Assembly (NCBI GenBank): GCA_024636575.1
Contig: JAGXGU010000105.1
Span: forward strand, 1 to 12,965
DNA length: 12,965 bases
Direction of reading: 5' to 3'
Source: Altererythrobacter sp.
GTDB taxonomy: Bacteria > Pseudomonadota > Alphaproteobacteria > Sphingomonadales > Sphingomonadaceae
Positions 8,044 through 12,965 of the stretch are shown piece by piece; within the stretch, counting starts at the first letter, position 1; each line of letters starts with the position of its first letter. The translations under genes were made by a program, and so were the position numbers. The notes under the pieces are model-generated. The model was not told the origin of the DNA, did no database searches, and worked only from the letters and a program-made list of their open reading frames with translations.

Positions 8044-10806
8044 ATGATGAAATTCGCTTTGCGCGCCACCACTTCCCTTGCTTGCGTAACGATTGCTTCG
8101 ATGGCTGCAATGCCGGCGATCGCGCAGGATCAACCCACCGCAGAAGAACAGGAATATGACGATTCCACGATAATCGTCGTTACCGCTCAGGGGCGCTCGC
8201 AGCAGTTGGCTGATGTTCCCGTGGCAATTTCCGCCGTGTCGGGTGACATGCTGCAGAAATCGGGCGCGAATGACATTCGCGAATTGAACCAGGTCGCGCC
8301 ATCATTGTTGGTTTCTTCCACAGGTAACGAAGCGAATGGCTCGGCGCGTATCCGCGGCATCGGTACGGTTGGCGACAACCCCGGCCTCGAAAGCTCCGTC
8401 GCGGTCTTCGTGGACGGCGTATACCGCTCACGTTCTGGCAACGCACTCAGCGAACTCGGCCCAATCGACCGGATCGAAATCCTTCGCGGTCCGCAGGGTA
8501 CGCTGGGCGGTCGCAACAGCTCGGCCGGCCTTATATCGATCTATACCGCCAAGCCGGAATTCGAATTTGGCGGCTACGGTGCGTTCACCTACGGCAATTA
8601 TGACGCGATCAAGGTTGAGGGCGGCGTGAACCTGCCAATCGGCCAGACTGTGGCAGCCCGCGTCGATGGTGTATATTTCAAGCGCGATGGTTTTTATCAG
8701 GACGTCGTAAACAATGTCGATGTCAACGACCGCGACCGGTATCTGGTGCGCGGGCAACTGTTGTTCGAGCCATCCGACGCATTGACCGCGCGACTGGTTG
8801 TCGATTATTCTAAGAAGGACGAAAGCTGCTGCGCCGCAACTTTCGTACAACCGGGATTTGCTCCGCTTGCGCGGCTTTCTCCCGGATTGAATTCATTCGT
8901 CAAGCCATTGCCGGGCGCACCTGCGCTGACCAGCACAGCCAATCCGATCATCCCGGTCCTGCTTGCACTGGGCCAGAACCCCGCGGCACTTACCAACAGC
9001 ACGTTTAACCGCGACATCTATGTTACGCCAGGTCGTACCTATGCTGGTGAAACAGAAGATTACGGCGCATCGTTCGAGGTGAATTACGATCTCGGCGGCG
9101 CGGAGTTGACCTCCATCACCGGATACCGCGAATATTCCAACTTCCAGGCTTCGGACACGGATTACACCCAGGTCGATATCCTTTATCGCGCGCCGAACGA
9201 AAATGCCGGGGCCCGCTCGTTCAAGACCTTTACCCAGGAACTGCGCCTGCAGGGTTCGGCGTTCGACGACCGTCTCGACTGGTTGGTTGGCGGTTTCTAC
9301 GCCAATGAAAAACTGGCAGTCCGCGACAATCTGCGGTTCGGCAGCCAGTACGGCGCTTTCGCACCATGCCGGGTTGTCAATGCAATCAACCCTGCACTGG
9401 CGTCGCCAACCAGCACTGGCTGCCTGAGCGCAGGTGGGCGGGCTGCACTGAGCGCGGCCAATGGCGGAGCGGGCGCATTTGGCGCCGCAACGCCTGCGAT
9501 TTTTGCCGGTCTCGACCGTTTGGCGACACTCAACGATCTTGGATCGACCACGGATTTCTACAACCAAAAGAGCGAAAGCTTCGCGGCTTTCACGCATAAT
9601 ATCATCCACATCACCGATCGTCTCGATCTGACTCTGGGCCTGCGTTACACGCATGAAACCAAGGATTTCGATTCGCTGCTTGGCAATGACAACACGGTGT
9701 GTCCGGCACAGAGGGCGGCGCTTACGCCGCTTCTCGCAACGGGCGCTGCACCGCTGGCTGCTGGTTTGATCTCGCTCGCGTGTCAGGGCAATTCCACCAG
9801 TGAACTGAATGGGGCCACTTTCTCCGATTCGCGCACTGAAAACGAATTCACCGGAACGGCCATTCTCAGCTTCAAGCCCATCGATGACCTGCTGCTTTAT
9901 GCCAGCTACTCACGCGGTTACAAGGCTGGCGGCTTCAACCTCGATCGTTCTGCACTAACAGGCACATTCTACTCGCCTACAGATACTCTGGGTGCGAACA
10001 ATATCTCGGTTGTCGTGGGCCCGCTCGCACTGGCCAATACCGCCAATCTGCAATTTGACCAGGAAACGGTTGATTCCTTTGAAGTGGGTGCAAAATATTC
10101 GATCAGCGATTTCACTTTCGGTATCTCGGCCTTCCGCCAGCAGTTCAGCAATTTTCAGCTGAATACCTTCAACGGTTCGGTCTTCTTGGTGCAGAATATC
10201 AACGGTTGCTCCACCGATCTTGGTGGTACTGACAGTGATGCTTTCGGTCTTACCGGCGCATGCGCAGCGGATGACGTCACCTATGGCGTGGTCGCACAGG
10301 GTGTCGAAGTCGAAGCGACGATGAAGCCTAGCCGCCACCTCAACTTCACCGCTGGTCTGACGTATACCGATACGAGCTATGAAGACAATTTGATTGGCAA
10401 TGACAGCGGCGCGCCACTTGACCCTGCACTGCGCCTGCTTCCGGGTGATAATCTGTCGAACGCTCCGGAACTGACCGCGACGGCCTCGGCTAGCTGGACC
10501 CCGCCAATCGGTAACTCCGGTCTGTCGGGTCTTGCCTACATGAATGTTCGCACCGTTGGCGATTACAATACGGGTTCGGACTTGCTGTTTGGCAAGGAAC
10601 AGGATGGCTTCACGCTGGTAAATGCCCGGATCGGGATCCGTGGTCCAGACGAAAAATGGGCCATCGAAGGCTGGGCTTCCAACCTGTTCAACGTCGATTA
10701 CACCCAGGTTGCCTTCAACACCCCCTTCGTTGCTTCGCAGCAGACCTACTCGGCATTCCTCGCCGAACCACGCACTTACGGCGTAACCGTTCGCGGCAAG
10801 TTCTAA
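8044..10806 (+). CDS. TonB-dependent outer-membrane receptor
   Basis: A 920-residue TonB-dependent receptor that should import a scarce ligand across the outer membrane using the TonB-ExbB-ExbD system; the ligand is unknown. The N-terminus is a signal peptide (KFALRATTSLACVTIASMAAMPAIAQ, with cleavage likely after AQ). A TonB-box-like IIVVTA follows, then a plug domain with the pattern IRGIGT, VFVDGVYRSR and IEILRGPQGTLGGRNSSAG. A long beta-barrel ends in the terminal Phe typical of outer-membrane proteins. The frame is open upstream to 8017, but the ribosome-binding site GGGAGAG at 8033-8039 and the start of the signal peptide favour the ATG at 8044; 8047 is equally possible. Cysteines occur in pairs in likely surface loops (262/263, 442/460, 553/580, 722/740). 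Codon choice (GGT, GTT, CGT) is less GC-biased than in glnD, which may reflect high expression. It is a lone receptor gene with its own terminator. Confidence 0.95.
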   Translation: MMKFALRATTSLACVTIASMAAMPAIAQDQPTAEEQEYDDSTIIVVTAQGRSQQLADVPVAISAVSGDMLQKSGANDIRELNQVAPSLLVSSTGNEANGSARIRGIGTVGDNPGLESSVAVFVDGVYRSRSGNALSELGPIDRIEILRGPQGTLGGRNSSAGLISIYTAKPEFEFGGYGAFTYGNYDAIKVEGGVNLPIGQTVAARVDGVYFKRDGFYQDVVNNVDVNDRDRYLVRGQLLFEPSDALTARLVVDYSKKDESCCAATFVQPGFAPLARLSPGLNSFVKPLPGAPALTSTANPIIPVLLALGQNPAALTNSTFNRDIYVTPGRTYAGETEDYGASFEVNYDLGGAELTSITGYREYSNFQASDTDYTQVDILYRAPNENAGARSFKTFTQELRLQGSAFDDRLDWLVGGFYANEKLAVRDNLRFGSQYGAFAPCRVVNAINPALASPTSTGCLSAGGRAALSAANGGAGAFGAATPAIFAGLDRLATLNDLGSTTDFYNQKSESFAAFTHNIIHITDRLDLTLGLRYTHETKDFDSLLGNDNTVCPAQRAALTPLLATGAAPLAAGLISLACQGNSTSELNGATFSDSRTENEFTGTAILSFKPIDDLLLYASYSRGYKAGGFNLDRSALTGTFYSPTDTLGANNISVVVGPLALANTANLQFDQETVDSFEVGAKYSISDFTFGISAFRQQFSNFQLNTFNGSVFLVQNINGCSTDLGGTDSDAFGLTGACAADDVTYGVVAQGVEVEATMKPSRHLNFTAGLTYTDTSYEDNLIGNDSGAPLDPALRLLPGDNLSNAPELTATASASWTPPIGNSGLSGLAYMNVRTVGDYNTGSDLLFGKEQDGFTLVNARIGIRGPDEKWAIEGWASNLFNVDYTQVAFNTPFVASQQTYSAFLAEPRTYGVTVRGKF

Positions 10807-10827
10807 GCGAGTAACACGGATCAAAGC

Positions 10828-10861
10828 GGGGCCGTTTCCGAAAGGAAGCGGCCCCTTTTTT
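10828..10861 (+). terminator. Rho-independent terminator of the TonB-dependent receptor gene
   Basis: A 12-bp stem (10828-10839 with 10844-10855, one G-U pair) closed by a GAAA tetraloop (10840-10843) and followed by six T residues (10856-10861). It begins 22 bp after the receptor stop codon and lies just before the end of the convergent yggS. On the minus strand only a weak T3 follows, so it acts mainly in the plus direction. Confidence 0.95.
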
Positions 10862-10868
10862 ATGGGCT

Positions 10869-11561
10869 CTATTCGCGCGCGCCGAACAGCGCGGTGCCGA
10901 CGCGAATATGGGTCGCGCCCAGTTTGACGGCGATTTCGAAATCCCCGCTCATGCCCATGCTCAATCCGTCCAGTCCGTTGTCGGCGGCCAGTTTGCCCAG
11001 TAGCGCGAAAAACGGGGTTGGCTCGATCCCGGCGGGCGGCACGCACATCAGCCCGGCTATCGGGATATCCGCCGCGCGGGCCTGTTCGATCAGCGCAGGC
11101 AGATCAGCAATTGCGCAGCCGCCTTTCTGTTCTTCCTCGCCAATGTCGACCTGGATGAAGCACGGAATGCGCCGACCCGCCTTGGCCCCCGCCTTGTTCA
11201 TGGCCTTGGCCAGGGCCTTGACCAGGCTGGGCCGGTCGAGCGAATGGATATAATCAAACAGCATGACTGCATCCTCCGCCTTGTTGGATTGCAGTGTCCC
11301 CACCAGATGCAGTTCCACATCCGGGTATTTTTCGCGCAGCGCGGGCCATTTGACGGCGGCTTCCTGCACCCGGTTTTCCCCGAACACCCGCTGCCCCGCC
11401 TCCAGCAGCGGCCCGATGGCATCGGCATCATGCGTCTTGCTGACGGCAATCAGGGTGATGTCATCCGCCCCGCGCTGGGCAATCCTGGCGGCGGCGGCAA
11501 CCTTCTCTCGGACATGCGCGAGGCGAGTGGAAGCCAAAGGAGGTGCTGCATTTTCGGTCAT
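10869..11561 (-). CDS. yggS: YggS family PLP homeostasis protein (PLPBP)
   Basis: YggS/PLPBP binds pyridoxal 5'-phosphate on a TIM-barrel fold and helps keep B6 vitamers and amino-acid pools balanced; no enzyme activity is established for the family. The 230-residue protein shows the PLP-binding lysine in AVSKT (Lys42), FGENRVQE at 60-67, HLVGTLQSNK, and the phosphate-binding SMGMSGDFEIAVKLGATHIRVGTALFG near the C-terminus. The frame remains open to 11615, but homologous sequence begins shortly after the ATG at 11561, and that ATG lies 6 nt after a TATAGC element on the minus strand. There is no Shine-Dalgarno, so translation may be leaderless. It converges on the TonB receptor and diverges from the ThiE-like gene with 20 bp between starts. 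Confidence 0.95.
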   Translation of the reverse strand: MTENAAPPLASTRLAHVREKVAAAARIAQRGADDITLIAVSKTHDADAIGPLLEAGQRVFGENRVQEAAVKWPALREKYPDVELHLVGTLQSNKAEDAVMLFDYIHSLDRPSLVKALAKAMNKAGAKAGRRIPCFIQVDIGEEEQKGGCAIADLPALIEQARAADIPIAGLMCVPPAGIEPTPFFALLGKLAADNGLDGLSMGMSGDFEIAVKLGATHIRVGTALFGARE

Positions 11562-11564
11562 TTG

Positions 11565-11578
11565 CGCGCTATAGCGCG
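11565..11578. promoter_or_regulatory. Palindromic bidirectional -10 element between yggS and the ThiE-like gene
   Basis: CGCGCTATAGCGCG is a perfect 14-bp palindrome. It gives TATAGC on both strands (plus 11570-11575, minus 11573-11568). In each direction exactly 6 nt separate the hexamer from the start codon (GTG at 11582, ATG at 11561), so the expected transcription start coincides with the first base of each start codon. The -35 regions are poor matches. It could instead, or also, be an operator. Confidence 0.5.
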
Positions 11579-11581
11579 GCT

Positions 11582-12157
11582 GTGACGCGAAACCAGACCC
11601 ATACTGACCCGGCATCTGCTGGCGATCTCCCGCTGGTGTGGCTGGTCAGCGATGCGCGCAACGATGCTGCGCTGGAGGACGCGCTGCAACAATTGCCGCG
11701 CGGATCGGGCTTCATCTATCGCCATTATCACTTATCCGGCGCGCTGCGGCGCCAGCGATTTGACCAGCTGTCTGCCCTGGCCCGCACCCTTGGCCACTGC
11801 ATCATCCTTTCGGCAGAGGCGGCGACAGCGCACCAATGGGGGGCGGCGGGGATTTACGGACCGCCTGAGATCATGGCCCAAGCCGCCGGTCTGATCCGCC
11901 TTGCCGCCGTGCATGACGCAGCCGAAATCGCCGCCGCCAACCGGATTGGCGCGGATGCAGCCCTGTTGTCACCCGTGTTTCCGACCCGTTCCCACCCTGG
12001 CGTGGCGGCGCTCGGCCCTGCGCGCTTCCGGGAACTGGCCGGATTGGCGCAAATGCCGGTAATCGCGCTGGGCGGAATGACCCGGGCCAATGCGCAAACA
12101 CTCGATTGGCCGCGCTGGGCGGCCATAGACGGGCTCGGTTCAGCGAAGGATTCTTGA
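11582..12157 (+). CDS. Thiamine phosphate synthase/TenI-family protein with degenerate active site
   Basis: The 191-residue protein is related to the ThiE/TenI TIM-barrel family. This shows in the opening strand PLVWLVSD, in the block AAVHDAAEIAAANRIGADAALLSPVFPTRSHPG (about 108-140), and in PVIALGGMTRANAQ from 159. ThiE joins HMP pyrophosphate and thiazole phosphate to give thiamine phosphate. However, the ThiE substrate motifs are missing: the Q-x-R-x-K strand is replaced by RHYHLSG (47-53), the Asn-Asp pair before helix 3 by Ser-Ala (77-78), the G-x-x-D motif by GPPE, and the usual Lys after PT by His138. It may therefore be a TenI-like or repurposed paralogue, not an active synthase. The GTG start is chosen from its position 6 nt after the palindromic -10; the frame extends upstream only into yggS. 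No other thiamine genes are in view. Confidence 0.78.
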   Translation: MTRNQTHTDPASAGDLPLVWLVSDARNDAALEDALQQLPRGSGFIYRHYHLSGALRRQRFDQLSALARTLGHCIILSAEAATAHQWGAAGIYGPPEIMAQAAGLIRLAAVHDAAEIAAANRIGADAALLSPVFPTRSHPGVAALGPARFRELAGLAQMPVIALGGMTRANAQTLDWPRWAAIDGLGSAKDS

Positions 12158-12183
12158 CGGCGGAGTCCTGCGCAGTGCATTAT
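12154..12183 (+). promoter_or_regulatory. Candidate ftsK promoter
   Basis: TTGACG (12154-12159) and CATTAT (12178-12183) are separated by 18 bp, matching five of six and four of six consensus bases. The -35 overlaps the stop codon of the ThiE-like gene. The predicted start is near 12190, giving a leader of about 70 nt before ftsK. GATTC (12149-12153) and GAGTC (12163-12167), two GANTC methylation sites, flank the -35 hexamer. Confidence 0.45.
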
Positions 12184-12189
12184 GCCAAT

Positions 12190-12243
12190 ATGACACCGGA
12201 GGGCGTCGATCCGGTTCTGGATGCAGTGTTGCCTGCAAAGTGA
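12190..12243 (+). other. Possible 17-codon leader ORF upstream of ftsK
   Basis: An ATG at 12190 opens a 17-codon frame (MTPEGVDPVLDAVLPAK) that ends with TGA 15 nt before the ftsK ATG. It has no Shine-Dalgarno, but its ATG falls 6 nt after the candidate -10, the spacing seen at yggS and the ThiE-like gene, so it could be translated from a leaderless transcript. No similarity to a known peptide is recognised, and chance occurrence is quite possible. Confidence 0.2.
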
Positions 12244-12258
12244 TGTGAGGAATACACC

Positions 12259-12965
12259 ATGGCCACCCGCGCAACGGGGAAATCATCTGCCACGGACTGG
12301 CGCGCTGCGTTCCGGCGTTCGCTGCGCCGCGCGCTGCAAATGGGCGGCGCGGCCGCGCTGCTGCTTGGCATGGTGTTCCTCGGCCTGTCCCTGGCGAGCT
12401 ATACCCACACTGATCCCAGCCTCTCCACCGCTGCTGCGGGTACCGACATTGGCAATTGGATGGGCATTTCCGGCGCATGGACGGCGGAACGCGCATTTTT
12501 CCTGTTCGGCCTGACCGCGATCCTGCTGTTGCCACTGCTCTATGTCGGGGCGCGCAAATTATGGCGCGATGTGGAACAGGAAGACCGCGAAACCGACACC
12601 CGCTGGTGGCAGCCCGCGGCCATGCTACTGGCGGCGATGGCGCTGATTTCCACGGTTCTGGCGCTCACTTTCAGCGGGCCGGGCGGCACTTTGCCGGCAT
12701 CCATGGGCGGCATCACCGGTCTGCTCGGGGCGGGCGCGATCGAAGCGGTCGCTGCGCGCCTGCCGGAAAATGTGCAGAGCTGGACGATCCTTGGCCTTGC
12801 CCTCGTTTGCCTGGCGGGGGGGGCCACATTGATTACCCGGGTTTTCGCGATCGACTGGGCGCAATTGCTGACCTTGCCAGCATTCCTGAAACGCGGTTCC
12901 ACACAGGACGAGGGCGAATTTCCCTTCATCCCCAAGCGCAAGGCGAAGGAGCCAGCATCAAGAAC
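12259..12965 (+). CDS. ftsK: DNA translocase FtsK, N-terminal membrane domain (3' truncated by window)
   Basis: FtsK anchors at the division septum and pumps chromosomal DNA towards dif during cytokinesis. Only the first 235 codons are present; the frame is open at the window end, so the linker, RecA-like motor and gamma DNA-reading domain lie outside. The visible part is the FtsK_4TM domain. A basic N-terminus (FRRSLRRALQ) is followed by membrane segments at about 28-48, 79-98, 120-138 and 175-198. The first periplasmic stretch carries SYTHTDPSLSTA and the later loop GPGGTLPASMGG, both typical of alphaproteobacterial FtsK. GAGGAA (12247-12252) lies 6 nt before the ATG and supports the start. 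The charged tail FPFIPKRKAKEP begins the cytoplasmic linker. Confidence 0.93.
   Translation, partial: MATRATGKSSATDWRAAFRRSLRRALQMGGAAALLLGMVFLGLSLASYTHTDPSLSTAAAGTDIGNWMGISGAWTAERAFFLFGLTAILLLPLLYVGARKLWRDVEQEDRETDTRWWQPAAMLLAAMALISTVLALTFSGPGGTLPASMGGITGLLGAGAIEAVAARLPENVQSWTILGLALVCLAGGATLITRVFAIDWAQLLTLPAFLKRGSTQDEGEFPFIPKRKAKEPASR

Noticed and set aside
9955..11046. Open minus-strand frame of 363 codons
   Set aside because: Runs antisense through the TonB receptor, its terminator and into another frame of yggS; it cannot be a real gene with that terminator and those two genes in place.
11536..11545. Strong Shine-Dalgarno-like AAAGGAGG followed by GTG on the plus strand
   Set aside because: It overlaps the GTG itself, leaving no spacing, and is the complement of Pro-Pro-Leu codons of yggS; no start codon of the ThiE-like frame lies at a suitable distance.
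12154..12243. A longer small ORF starting with TTG in a TTGA overlap with the ThiE-like stop
   Set aside because: The TTG is better explained as part of the TTGACG -35 hexamer; the AAGGA upstream is only 3 nt away, and the peptide resembles nothing known.
1..12965. New defence, mobile or secondary-metabolite system
   Set aside because: Every larger gene falls into a known family and no transposase, integrase, toxin-antitoxin, nuclease or repeat array is visible.

Overview
The window looks like a chromosomal segment of a GC-rich alphaproteobacterium, most likely of the order Sphingomonadales (Erythrobacteraceae or Sphingomonadaceae type). The reasons are the protein character of GlnD, FtsK and the large TonB-dependent receptor, the third-position GC bias, and the combination of genes. 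This assignment is inference from protein style, not from a marker RNA. No tRNA, rRNA, CRISPR array, insertion sequence, integrase or phage gene was seen.

Layout from left to right. (1) Positions 1-1199, plus strand: the 3' part of a quaternary-amine (glycine betaine/choline type) ABC importer gene in which the permease is fused to its own substrate-binding domain. (2) A nested hairpin (1237-1283) between convergent genes. (3) A two-gene minus-strand operon, lgt (TTG start at 3233) followed with a 4-bp ATGA overlap by a MidA/NDUFAF7-type methyltransferase. (4) A 188-bp divergent region with a hairpin flanked by T-tracts on both strands. (5) Plus strand: an acyl-CoA synthetase-type AMP-forming ligase, glnD (PII uridylyl-transferase/uridylyl-removing enzyme), and a large TonB-dependent receptor with its own strong intrinsic terminator. 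(6) Minus strand: yggS (PLP homeostasis). (7) Plus strand: a ThiE/TenI-fold protein, diverging from yggS across only 20 bp, then the 5' end of ftsK, which runs off the window.

Functionally the segment is mainly housekeeping: lipoprotein maturation (lgt), nitrogen signalling (glnD), PLP homeostasis (yggS), chromosome segregation and division (ftsK). Beside these are nutrient and osmolyte uptake (the ABC transporter, the TonB receptor) and an acyl-CoA ligase of unknown substrate. I see no new defence or mobile system.

The most interesting signals are small. The yggS/ThiE-like intergenic region is a 14-bp perfect palindrome centred on TATA, with the two divergent start codons placed exactly symmetrically around it and no usable Shine-Dalgarno on either side. 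This suggests a bidirectional promoter making two leaderless transcripts. The ThiE-like protein itself has lost most of the catalytic residues of thiamine phosphate synthase. The ftsK leader has a candidate promoter whose predicted start falls on the ATG of a 17-codon leader ORF, and two GANTC (CcrM-type) sites beside it.
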